From: Pseudomonadota bacterium
GTDB taxonomy: Bacteria; Pseudomonadota; Alphaproteobacteria; Sphingomonadales; Sphingomonadaceae
Direction: 5' to 3'
Length of the DNA: 5,083 bases
NCBI GenBank assembly: GCA_023427285.1
Contig: JAEZBH010000052.1
Span: forward strand, 1-5,083
This document shows positions 1-5,083 of this stretch, piece after piece. Made by a program: the position numbers and the translations under genes. Below the pieces are notes generated by a model, which worked only from the letters and a program-made list of their open reading frames with translations, had not been told where the DNA came from and did no database searches. Each line of letters begins with the position of its first letter. The first letter of the stretch is position 1.

Positions 1-352
1 GGGGCTTGCGGCCTACAAGTTCAACGTCGGCTACATGCTGTTCGGCATAGGAGCCTGCATCTCCGAAGATTTTCGGTGTGTAATAGACCTCATCGCCGAC
101 TGCGAACTCTTCCACGTCCGAGCCCAGTTCCTCGATAACTCCCGAGATGTCGTGGCCGGTGATCGCCGGCAGTGATACATAGTCCCTATAGTCGCCACGG
201 CGAATTTGGTAATCTAGCGGATTGACGGCGGTGGCGTGGACACGCACCCGCACTTGGCGCGGGCCGACCTTCGGCACAGGCACATCGCGCAGTTCGAACG
301 CGTCCGGGCCGCCGAAGCGGGTGAGAACGGCTGCTTTCATGGTCTTAGTCAT
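1..352 (-). CDS. Zinc-free MDR-family oxidoreductase (quinone oxidoreductase-like), 5' part
   Basis: The first 117 codons of a leftward gene are visible; the rest lies outside the window. The protein starts [20 protein letters not shown] and continues with the GroES-like N-terminal fold of medium-chain dehydrogenases/reductases. Recognisable parts are [16 protein letters not shown] (about residues 40-55), [16 protein letters not shown] (about 62-77) and the VGDEVYY turn. GHD with a following G-V replaces the GHE zinc-binding motif of alcohol dehydrogenases, which fits the zinc-free quinone oxidoreductase branch (COG0604 type). Such enzymes use NAD(P)H to reduce quinones or enones in the cytoplasm, but the true substrate cannot be read here. 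The ATG at 352 is preferred over the in-frame ATG at 340 because AGGA lies 7 bases before it. The gene is divergent from a LysR regulator, its likely controller. Family assignment is firm; substrate is unknown. Confidence 0.88.
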   Translation of the reverse strand, partial: MTKTMKAAVLTRFGGPDAFELRDVPVPKVGPRQVRVRVHATAVNPLDYQIRRGDYRDYVSLPAITGHDISGVIEELGSDVEEFAVGDEVYYTPKIFGDAGSYAEQHVADVELVGRKP

Positions 353-383
353 GATAATATCCTTTCATTACCTAGGCTGATTG

Positions 384-406
384 ACGGACCATGACGTATG
401 GACCGT
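384..406. promoter_or_regulatory. Second dyad in the divergent promoter region
   Basis: ACGGACCAT (384-392) and ATGGACCGT (398-406) form an inverted repeat with 8 of 9 pairs matching around a 5-base spacer. It abuts the 405-436 dyad, sharing two bases, and lies downstream of the candidate oxidoreductase promoter. It could be a second regulator-binding site, either for the same LysR tetramer or for another protein. The sequence shows symmetry only, not function. Confidence 0.4.
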
Positions 407-436
407 TGCGATAATGTCTATTTGATTAGTCGCAAC
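405..436. promoter_or_regulatory. Imperfect 11-bp dyad, candidate LysR operator
   Basis: GTTGCGATAAT (405-415) is mirrored by ATTAGTCGCAAC (425-436). All 11 pairs match if the single G at 429 is looped out, and the outer seven pairs are uninterrupted. The arms are 9 bases apart, giving a site about 32 bp long. It sits between the divergent genes and overlaps the candidate promoter of the oxidoreductase. LysR proteins bind dyads of this kind next to their own gene; assigning this one to the neighbouring regulator is inference. Confidence 0.5.
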
Positions 437-438
437 AA
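411..438 (-). promoter_or_regulatory. Candidate sigma-70-type promoter of the oxidoreductase gene
   Basis: Read on the minus strand there is TTGTTG (433-438) as a -35 box, a 16-base spacer, and CATTAT (411-416) as a -10 box, about 58 bases before the ATG at 352. It lies almost wholly inside the larger dyad at 405-436, so a protein bound there would cover it. The boxes match the consensus only in part, so this is an inference. I found no equally good promoter for the LysR gene on the plus strand. Confidence 0.4.
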
Positions 439-495
439 TCCCTGGTAGTGGGGATGAATCTAGATCAGTTTCAATAAATATTTGAAAGTGGTGTC

Positions 496-1419
496 ATGGA
501 CGTGAATGACCTGAACTTGTTCGTGCGCATCGCTCAACTCCGGAGCATCAGCGCCGCAGCCCGCGACCTGGGCTTCACTCCGGCAGTGGCAAGCGCGAGA
601 CTGGCGGCGCTTGAAAAGAAGCTTGGCGCCAGGCTTCTCCATCGAACGACACGTCAGGCGACCTTGACCGAGGACGGACTTGCTTTCCTGCCGCATGCGG
701 AAAATGTGGTGCTAGCGGCGGAGGTTGCCCGAGCTGCGCTCGGTCGAGAACAGGCTGCGCCGCGCGGTACCTTGCGGGTGGCGGCTCCGGCCTCGTTTGC
801 GCGGATGCATATCGTCCCAAGTCTGCCCGAGTTCTGCCGCCATTACCCCGAATTGGCTCTCGACTTGCGTATCTCGGACAGCATCGTTGATCTAGTGGAG
901 GGGGCGTTTGACGTGGCGGTTCGATATGCCGAACTCAGCGATTCGACCTTTGTGGCGCGCCGCCTCGCTCCCGATAAGCGGGTCCTTGTTGCGTCCCCAG
1001 CGTATATAGAACGGCGCGGGCGACCGAAATCGCCCGATGACCTCTCGGACCATGATTGCCTCGTTGTTGGGACGCTTGATCTTTGGACATTCCAGGGCAC
1101 GGAAGGGGAGTTGATCGAGAAGCGTATTAGCCCGGGCCTTCGAATCAATGACGGTGTTGCGGTGCGCGATGCTGCCTGTGCGGGGCTAGGCATTGCCCTG
1201 ATGGCCACCTGGTGCGCGGCGGAAGAGCTACGATCTGGCGCGCTCGTCCCAGCTCTACCAGAGTATCCGCTCGATTCGACACAAACTCTTTGGGCGCTTT
1301 ATCCCAGTTCGCGCGAATTGGCACCAAAGGTGAGGGTCTTCATCGACTGGCTTGTCGAACGATTTGCAGGGCAACCGTACTGGGATCAAGGCTTGGAGAG
1401 AATTTTAGACAGTAGGTAA
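496..1419 (+). CDS. LysR-family transcriptional regulator
   Basis: This 307-residue protein has the normal length and layout of a LysR regulator. Residues 1-60 are the winged helix-turn-helix: MDVNDLNLFVRIAQLRSISA, then AARDLGFTPAVASARLAALE and the ARLLHRTTRQATLTEDG wing. A linker helix follows to about residue 88. From about 92 to 295 comes the periplasmic-binding-protein-like effector domain, starting GTLRVAAPASFARMHIVPSL and including DLVEGAFDVAVRYAEL and the DGVAVRDAACAGLGIALM segment. This arrangement resembles the CrgA/AaeR-like group. It would act in the cytoplasm as a DNA-binding activator or repressor responding to a small molecule that cannot be named from sequence. The ATG at 496 gives the standard N-terminus, although the ribosome site before it is weak. 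It is divergent from the oxidoreductase gene, its most likely target, and no partner gene follows downstream. Confidence 0.95.
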   Translation: MDVNDLNLFVRIAQLRSISAAARDLGFTPAVASARLAALEKKLGARLLHRTTRQATLTEDGLAFLPHAENVVLAAEVARAALGREQAAPRGTLRVAAPASFARMHIVPSLPEFCRHYPELALDLRISDSIVDLVEGAFDVAVRYAELSDSTFVARRLAPDKRVLVASPAYIERRGRPKSPDDLSDHDCLVVGTLDLWTFQGTEGELIEKRISPGLRINDGVAVRDAACAGLGIALMATWCAAEELRSGALVPALPEYPLDSTQTLWALYPSSRELAPKVRVFIDWLVERFAGQPYWDQGLERILDSR

Positions 1420-1606
1420 TGACGAACTGTGGGGGCCGGCTGATAGCCAGCCTGGCTGCGTGATAGATTGAAAAGGATTGGACTTGTAATATTTTGGGCC
1501 GGTCATCATAGCTGGCGTGTCGTGGGCTGGGCTGCCAGCGACAGGATGATGAGGACCTCGCGATCAAGTCTCCCGATATGGCCGTGCTCTTGCGCCGTGC
1601 TTCAAT
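1420..1606. other. Intergenic stretch with an imperfect dyad, no convincing gene
   Basis: I find no supported gene between the LysR stop and the first IS remnant. An imperfect inverted repeat spans 1504-1551: CATCAT (1504-1509) pairs with ATGATG (1546-1551), and GCTGGC (1511-1516) with GCCAGC (1534-1539), with six unpaired bases on the right arm. There is no T-run after it, so it is a poor intrinsic terminator. A plus-strand frame from 1512 to the TGA at 1620-1622 reads like the tail of a protein (…LAIKSPDMAVLLRRASIDVL), but it has no start and no recognised family. Confidence 0.4.
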
Positions 1607-1686
1607 TGATGTGCTGCCGTGAATTGGGACCATTCTGAGCTGGATTTTTCAGTTATGATCCCGTGGCCGGGAGATAGAGAATCTTC

Positions 1687-1954
1687 ATGAAGAAGTCGAA
1701 GTTCACCGAGGCGCAAATTGCCTTTGTCCTCAAGCAGGCGGATGACGGACCAGCGATCGGGGAAGTCTGCCGTAAGGCAGGCATTCCCGAAGCAACGTTT
1801 TACAACTGACGCAAGCGGTACGCCAGCCTGATGCCATCTGAGATGAAGCGTCTGCGGCCACTTGAAAAAGAGAATGCCAAGCTTAAGCGGCTTGTCGCTG
1901 ACCTGAGCCTGGACAAGGCCATGCTTCAGGACGTTTTGCAAAAGGTAACTCCTA
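1687..1954 (+). pseudogene. Broken orfA of IS3-family element (internal stop, 3' truncated)
   Basis: The reading frame begins MKKSKFTEAQIAFVLKQADD, a typical IS3-family OrfA, the DNA-binding half of the transposase. The helix-turn-helix continues to GIPEATFYN, where TGA at 1807-1809 (codon 41) replaces the tryptophan codon expected in the TFYNW motif. After the stop the same frame goes on intact with RKRYASLMPSEMKRLRPLEK and the leucine-rich coiled coil ENAKLKRLVADLSLDKAMLQ, ending DVLQKVTP at the CTAG junction. A single G-to-A change in TGG explains the stop. GGGAGA at 1670-1675 is a plausible but distant ribosome site. The frame is cut near the place where OrfA normally passes into OrfB. 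It is a dead gene; the family assignment is firm. Confidence 0.85.
1953..1954. repeat. Left TA target duplication of IS630 element
   Basis: IS630/Tc1-type elements duplicate a TA dinucleotide on insertion. TA stands directly outside the left terminal repeat, preceded by C at 1952. The matching copy is at 3130-3131, followed by G. Removing the element and one TA restores CTAG, the preferred target of IS630. Confidence 0.8.
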
Positions 1955-1982
1955 GTGGTCTGAAGCGGAAGTTTCTGTGCAG
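1955..1982 (+). repeat. Left terminal inverted repeat of IS630 element
   Basis: Bases 1955-1982 match the reverse complement of 3102-3129 at 21 of 28 positions. The outer nine bases (GTGGTCTGA), an inner GGAAGT block and a final TGCAG block are identical. Confidence 0.85.
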
Positions 1983-2016
1983 TGGCCCTGTCCTGACGGC
2001 CTGAGCGTTTTTCTGG

Positions 2017-3132
2017 TTGTGTCTGTTATGGCTGGAGGCGTCGAGGCCCGGTCCTTCTGCAACCCCGCTCAGTTTGTCGGCTGAGGATCGCCAGCGTCTT
2101 GAGGCATGGACGCGGCGGCACAAGACCAGTCAAAGTCTGGCCCAACGCGCCCGGATCGTTCTGGCCTGCGCCGAACCGGGCGCCACCAACAGTCAGGTTG
2201 CCCGGACCCTGGGCGTCAGCCGTCCAACGGTTGCGCTCTGGCGGGATCGCTTTGCCGGGCAGGGTCCGGACGGACTGCTGGATGCGCCCCGATTCGGGGC
2301 GCCGCGCACGATCAGCGACGAGGCCATCGAGCGGCTGATCGCCCTGACGCTGGAGACAACACCAGGGGGTGCAACGCATTGGTCGACGCGCAACATGGCG
2401 GCCAAAGTTGGCATGACCCAATCGGCTGTCAGTCGCATTTGGCGCGCCTTCGGGCTCCAGCCCTACCGGACGCAGGACTGGAAACTCTCGACAGATCCGT
2501 TGTTCGTCGACAAGGTGCGGGATATTGTCGGGCTCTATCTGAATCCGCCGGATCATGCCTTGGTTCTCTGCGTCGATGAAAAGCCGCAGATCCAGGCCAA
2601 CGAGCGAACAGCGCCGGTTCTGCCTATGCAACCTGGCCAGCCCGAGCGCCGGAGCCATGATTATCGGCGCCACGGCACCACGGACCTGTTCGCCGCCCTG
2701 GACGTGAGGACCGGCAGGGTAATCGGCCGGTGCACGCAGCAGCACCGTAGCATCGAGTTCCGCAGTTTTCTCGACGAGGTCGAGACGCTTGTGCCATCTG
2801 ATCTGGAAGTCCACCTCATCCTGGACAATCTGGTGACCCATAAGGCCCCGATCATCCAGGACTGGCTCGTAAAGCGCCCACGCTGGCATCTGCACTTCAC
2901 ACCAACCTACGCGTCGTGGCTCAATCTCGTTGAATGCTGGTTCTCTGTGCTGACCCGCCGCAGGCTCGAGCGCGGGGTCTTTACCAGTACGGCACATCTG
3001 GAACAGGCCATCGACAGTTATATCAAGCAAAACAACGCGCGACCCAAACCCTTCATCTGGACCAAATCTGCCGATGACATTCTCGCCAAGGTCGCACGCT
3101 TCTGCAAAAGGACTTCCAACTCAGACCACTAG
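2017..3132 (+). CDS. IS630-family DDE transposase
   Basis: This 371-residue transposase cuts and rejoins the ends of its own IS630 element at TA targets. The N-terminal half holds helix-turn-helix DNA-binding modules, including SLAQRARIVLACAEP, NSQVARTLGVSRPTVALWRD and NMAAKVGMTQSAVSRIWRAF. The C-terminal half is the RNase H-like catalytic domain with Asp187 (LCVDEKPQIQ), Asp270 (LILDNLVTHKA) and Glu306 (SWLNLVECWF). Thirty-five residues separate the last two, the spacing I expect for this clade. The start is unsettled. The frame has no ATG near its 5' end, so the TTG at 2017 is used and no ribosome site precedes it. An ATG at 2028 lies out of frame by one base. The C-terminus runs through the right terminal repeat, and the TAG stop uses the TA duplication and a flanking G. 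The domains look intact. Confidence 0.9.
   Translation: MCLLWLEASRPGPSATPLSLSAEDRQRLEAWTRRHKTSQSLAQRARIVLACAEPGATNSQVARTLGVSRPTVALWRDRFAGQGPDGLLDAPRFGAPRTISDEAIERLIALTLETTPGGATHWSTRNMAAKVGMTQSAVSRIWRAFGLQPYRTQDWKLSTDPLFVDKVRDIVGLYLNPPDHALVLCVDEKPQIQANERTAPVLPMQPGQPERRSHDYRRHGTTDLFAALDVRTGRVIGRCTQQHRSIEFRSFLDEVETLVPSDLEVHLILDNLVTHKAPIIQDWLVKRPRWHLHFTPTYASWLNLVECWFSVLTRRRLERGVFTSTAHLEQAIDSYIKQNNARPKPFIWTKSADDILAKVARFCKRTSNSDH
3102..3129 (-). repeat. Right terminal inverted repeat of IS630 element
   Basis: This is the partner of the left repeat at 1955-1982, with 21 of 28 positions matching. The last nine sense codons of the transposase lie inside it. Confidence 0.85.
3130..3131. repeat. Right TA target duplication of IS630 element
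   Basis: TA directly follows the right terminal repeat and is followed by G at 3132, completing the CTAG target. The same two bases are the first two of the transposase stop codon. Confidence 0.8.
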
Positions 3133-3894
3133 CACTACCTTGGCAGATGCCCATTACGGCGGCTCGAGGGAGCGGTTGGTGCAGAACGGGCACCGGTTAG
3201 GTGGCTTGATGACGAGCAGGTCGCCGATAAGCGCCTGACGTATGGCAGGCAGACTCGGCGCGGGCGGCGGACCGCTTGAGATTTTTTTCCGCTCCGCCTG
3301 GCGCAGGCGTTGATGTTGGAGGAAGGCAAAAGCAATCATCGTCATCAGGGCATGGCGGTGCAGACTTTCCCAGGGTCGTCCCTCAAAGTGATCGAGGCCC
3401 AGTTCTTCCTTGAGTTGCTGATGGACCTGCTCGCAGCTCCAGCGGGCCTTGATGGTGGATGCCAAGGTTTTCAGGTCTGCAGTGTCGGGCAGGTTCGACA
3501 GATAATATTTATGCTCACCCGATGCCCGGCGTTCACCGACCAACCAGATTTCCTCGCCAGGAAGATGCTGGCCACCCATGAAGCGGATTCGTTGGGTCGG
3601 CCCATCGGCCACACGCACCCGCACAGCGGCAAAGGAGGCGCTCAAACGCCCTTTGGTTCCCTGCCGCCAGGTAATTTTCCGCCATTTTGACCGGGCGAGA
3701 ACCTTATCTGCCGCCAGGGAGTCGGTCTCGGGAATGGCGCGCAGGCGGGGCCATCCACGTCTGGCTTGCGGGAAGATCATCGCGATATCGGCAGGGTAGA
3801 CCTTTTGATGTTTCGGGATGCCGACGGCCCACAAAAGGCCTCGTTCGCTCAATCCCTTGCGAAAGGGAGCGCTGAGACCATAACCAGCATCGGC
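3133..3894 (-). mobile_element. 3' remnant of an IS701-family element
   Basis: A minus-strand IS701-type transposase C-terminal half and about 21 bases of downstream sequence reach to the CTAG at the IS630 boundary. IS701 elements duplicate four bases of the pattern YTAR, and CTAG fits it, so the tip of this element is probably at about 3133. The other end is replaced by the left end of the second IS3 element at 3895. The upstream half of the element is absent from the window. Confidence 0.75.
3154..3894 (-). pseudogene. IS701-family transposase, interrupted; C-terminal 246 codons
   Basis: Leftward from 3894 the frame reads ADAGYGLSAPFRKGLSERGL, then WAVGIPKHQKVYPADIAMIF, and later KARWSCEQVHQQLKEELGLD followed by HFEGR, before a TAA at 3154-3156. 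These are the second Asp (in DAGYG) and the catalytic Glu region of IS701/IS4-like DDE transposases. The first Asp and the whole N-terminal part, roughly 150-200 residues by comparison with the usual length of about 400-430, are missing because an IS3-family element begins exactly at 3895. An ATG at 3921 with nine codons before the Ala would prolong the frame, but those codons come from the IS3 terminal sequence and are not native. The visible part has no internal stop or frameshift, so the interruption may be recent. Confidence 0.88.
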
Positions 3895-3965
3895 TGACCT
3901 TCCCCCCAGATTTCGGTCCACGCTGAAGGTGAGTTTCCCGTAAACTGGAGTGAAGGGGAACTCAG

Positions 3966-4235
3966 ATGAAGCGCAATAGATTTTCCGAAGAACAGATCAT
4001 CGGGGTCCTGAAGGAGGCCGAGGCGGGCGAGCAGCCGGCCATTGCGGTGTGCCGCAAGTATGGCATTTCTGAGCAGACGTTTTACCGTTGGAAGTCGAAG
4101 TACGGCGGGATGGAGGTGTCCGAGGCCAGGCGGCTGAAGGCCCTGGAGGATGAGAACGCGCGGCTGAAGAAGCTGTTGGCGGATACTCTGCTCGACAATT
4201 CCCTGCTCAAGGAAGCTCTGGGAAAGAGCTGGTAA
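3966..4235 (+). CDS. IS3-family transposase OrfA
   Basis: OrfA is an 89-residue protein with the normal length and layout for an IS407-like element. Residues 1-50 hold the helix-turn-helix ([20 protein letters not shown], then [20 protein letters not shown]), which binds the element's terminal repeats. Residues about 57-87 form a leucine-zipper coiled coil ([20 protein letters not shown], then DNSLLKEAL) for oligomerisation. AAGGGG at 3953-3958 lies seven bases before the ATG and supports this start. Alone, OrfA usually acts as a regulator or inhibitor; joined to OrfB by a -1 frameshift near its end it becomes the full transposase. The TAA at 4233-4235 lies just after the slippery site. The TFYRW tryptophan, lost in the IS3 remnant at 1687, is intact here. 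Confidence 0.93.
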   Translation: MKRNRFSEEQIIGVLKEAEAGEQPAIAVCRKYGISEQTFYRWKSKYGGMEVSEARRLKALEDENARLKKLLADTLLDNSLLKEALGKSW

Positions 4236-4253
4236 CGCCCGCTGCCTTGCGGG
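4220..4253 (+). promoter_or_regulatory. Programmed -1 frameshift signal: G GGA AAG slippery site plus hairpin
   Basis: GGGAAAG at 4220-4226 has the X XXY YYZ form in the orfA frame (G GGA AAG). Eleven bases later a five-pair all-GC hairpin forms: CCCGC (4238-4242), loop of six, GCGGG (4249-4253). The orfA stop lies between them. Slipping back one base leads straight into the orfB frame, giving the join [15 protein letters not shown]3 elements are known to make their transposase this way; efficiency here is not known. Confidence 0.75.
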
Positions 4254-5083
4254 AGGTTGCGGTCTGGCTGATGTCCGCGAAGGGGATTAGCCAGCGCCGG
4301 GCCTGCAAGGTGGTGGGCGTGCACCGGTCCGTGGCGCGGTATTGCCCTCGTAAACCAAACGATGAGGCGCTGCGCGAGCGGCTCAAGGCGCTGGCCGGGC
4401 AGCATCGCCGTTACGGCTACCTGCGTCTGCATGTTCTGCTGCGTTGGGAGGGGTTCATGCTCAACCACAAGAAGACATACCGTCTGTACCGCGAGGAAGG
4501 CCTGTTGGTCCGAACAAAAAAGCGCAAGCGCTTGTCTGGGCGGGAACGGTTGCCGCTGAGCGTGCCGCAGCGACGCAACCAGCGCTGGTCGATGGACTTT
4601 GTGTCCGACAGCCTGTGTTCGGGACGCCGCTTCCGGATTCTTAACATCGTGGACGACCTCACCCGGGAAAGCCCCGGCCAGTTGGTCGACCTGTCAATCT
4701 CAGGCGAGCGGGTGGTTCGCTTTCTGGATCACCTGGCCAGTCTGCATGGCTTGCCTGAGGAAATCGTCATGGACAATGGCCCGGAGTTTACCAGCAAGGC
4801 CATGTTCCTGTGGTCGCTGCGAACCGGCGTGCGGCTACAGTTCATCCAGCCGGGCAAGCCGATGCAGAATGGCTATGTCGAAAGCTTCAATGGCAAGTTC
4901 CGAGACGAATGCCTGAATGAGAACTGGTTTGCTAGCCTGGCCGAGGCCCGGCGCCTCATCGGCCAGTGGCATCACCATTACAATCAGGAACGCCCGCACA
5001 GCGGCCTTGGGTACCAAACGCCAGCGGCTTTTGCAGCAACGCGACAGGGAGAGGCTCTGTGGTCGCCTCCGGCTCCCGCCAAG
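4220..5083 (+). CDS. IS3-family transposase OrfB (catalytic part), 3' end beyond window
   Basis: OrfB is in the -1 frame relative to orfA and is open without a stop for 288 codons to the window edge. It is expressed as the C-terminal part of an OrfAB fusion. It starts with a helical region ([20 protein letters not shown]) and an HTH_21-like segment ([17 protein letters not shown], then [12 protein letters not shown]). The integrase core follows: Asp in [10 protein letters not shown] (codon at 4595), Asp in [10 protein letters not shown] (4772) and Glu in [18 protein letters not shown] (4880), with exactly 35 residues between the last two. The closing motif [18 protein letters not shown] is typical, so only a few codons are probably missing. 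A separate start is possible at the ATG at 4271, but fusion by frameshift is the known mode. No damage is visible. Confidence 0.92.

Larger units (their letters stand above)
1607..1954 (+). mobile_element. Left-end remnant of an IS3-family element
   Basis: This segment carries the leader and first ORF of an IS3-family element. It is cut off at the CTAG where an IS630 element and then an IS701-family remnant follow. No orfB, catalytic domain or right end is present in the window, so it cannot move by itself. The left boundary is an estimate: a TG-initial sequence at about 1607-1610, some 77 bases before the orfA start, is the likely tip. With no second end to compare, this cannot be confirmed. 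It is of a different type from the IS3 element at 3895. Confidence 0.7.
1955..3129 (+). mobile_element. Complete IS630-family insertion sequence (1175 bp between TA repeats)
   Basis: The element has matching terminal inverted repeats, a single transposase gene filling most of its length, and TA duplications outside both ends. Its ends both read GTGGTCTGA inward. The empty site would be CTAG, joining the IS3 remnant on the left to the IS701 remnant on the right. The length is normal for the family. All the parts needed for movement appear present, although the transposase has an unusual start. Confidence 0.9.
3895..5083 (+). mobile_element. IS3-family (IS407-like) element, left end to near its right end
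   Basis: The element begins TGACCTTCCCCCCAGATTTC at 3895, a TG-initial C-rich tip of the kind seen in IS407-group members. It then carries orfA, a frameshift window and a nearly complete orfB, in the normal order and size for a 1.2-1.3 kb element. The right end is not in the window; the end of orfB suggests it is close. CGGC at 3891-3894 would be the four-base target duplication if the group rule holds. No defect is visible in the part seen. Confidence 0.85.

Noticed and set aside
843..1208. Minus-strand open frame inside the LysR gene
   Set aside because: It is a high-GC shadow frame within a well-defined LysR gene, with no family features or ribosome site.
1431..1465. GC-rich repeat GGCTGATAGCC/GCCAGCCTGGC after LysR as a terminator
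   Set aside because: The stems are 4-5 pairs with loops of three or one base and no T-run follows, so an intrinsic terminator is not supported.
2026..3030. Long 334-codon open frame on the minus strand
   Set aside because: It is wholly antisense to the IS630 transposase, whose motifs and terminal repeats explain the region; the minus-strand protein is rich in Pro, Arg and Gly and has no recognisable domain.
3895..3921. ATG at 3921 as a real start of the minus-strand IS701-like gene
   Set aside because: The nine codons before the Ala-Asp-Ala-Gly-Tyr-Gly motif are the complement of the IS3 terminal sequence; the family needs a longer N-terminal part, so this is a chance extension across a junction.
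4599..4916. Plus-strand 105-codon frame inside the second IS3 element
   Set aside because: It overlaps the orfB frame, which carries the complete DDE motif and typical closing motif; this one is a frame shadow.
1..5083. CRISPR array, tRNA, rRNA, toxin-antitoxin or other novel system
   Set aside because: No regularly spaced repeats, cloverleaf-like RNA, rRNA segments or small paired genes were seen; IS elements and the regulator/enzyme pair account for nearly all of the window.

Overview
The window looks like a piece of a high-GC proteobacterial chromosome or plasmid, most likely alphaproteobacterial. That is inferred from the GC-rich codon use and the style of the insertion-sequence (IS) transposases; no rRNA or other marker gene fixes the taxon. 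I see one ordinary regulator/enzyme gene pair followed by about 3.5 kb made almost entirely of stacked IS elements. I see no evidence for a new defence, metabolic or CRISPR-type system.

Bases 1-1419 hold a divergent pair. The 5' part of a zinc-free MDR-family (quinone oxidoreductase-like) gene runs leftward off the window. A complete LysR-family regulator gene runs rightward from 496. The 143-bp gap between them carries two neighbouring dyad symmetries and a plausible promoter for the oxidoreductase. The usual reading is that the LysR protein controls its divergent neighbour and itself. Bases 1420 to about 1606 carry no convincing gene.

From about 1607 to the end four IS elements follow one another. 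(1) A left-end remnant of an IS3-family element, whose orfA has an in-frame TGA and is cut off at a CTAG. (2) A complete IS630-family element (1955-3129) flanked by TA duplications, with a long DDE transposase gene. (3) The 3' part of an IS701-family transposase gene on the minus strand, cut at its Ala-Asp-Ala-Gly-Tyr-Gly motif. (4) A second IS3-family element of a different type, starting at 3895, with orfA, a G GGA AAG slippery site followed by a GC hairpin, and an orfB that is open to the window end.

The junctions suggest an order of events. The IS701-type element entered the first IS3 element at CTAG. The second IS3 element then entered the IS701 transposase gene. Independently, IS630 entered a CTAG at the IS3/IS701 boundary. 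If so, the missing 5' half of the IS701 gene and the rest of the first IS3 element should lie to the right of this window. Only the IS630 transposase and the second IS3 element look potentially active.
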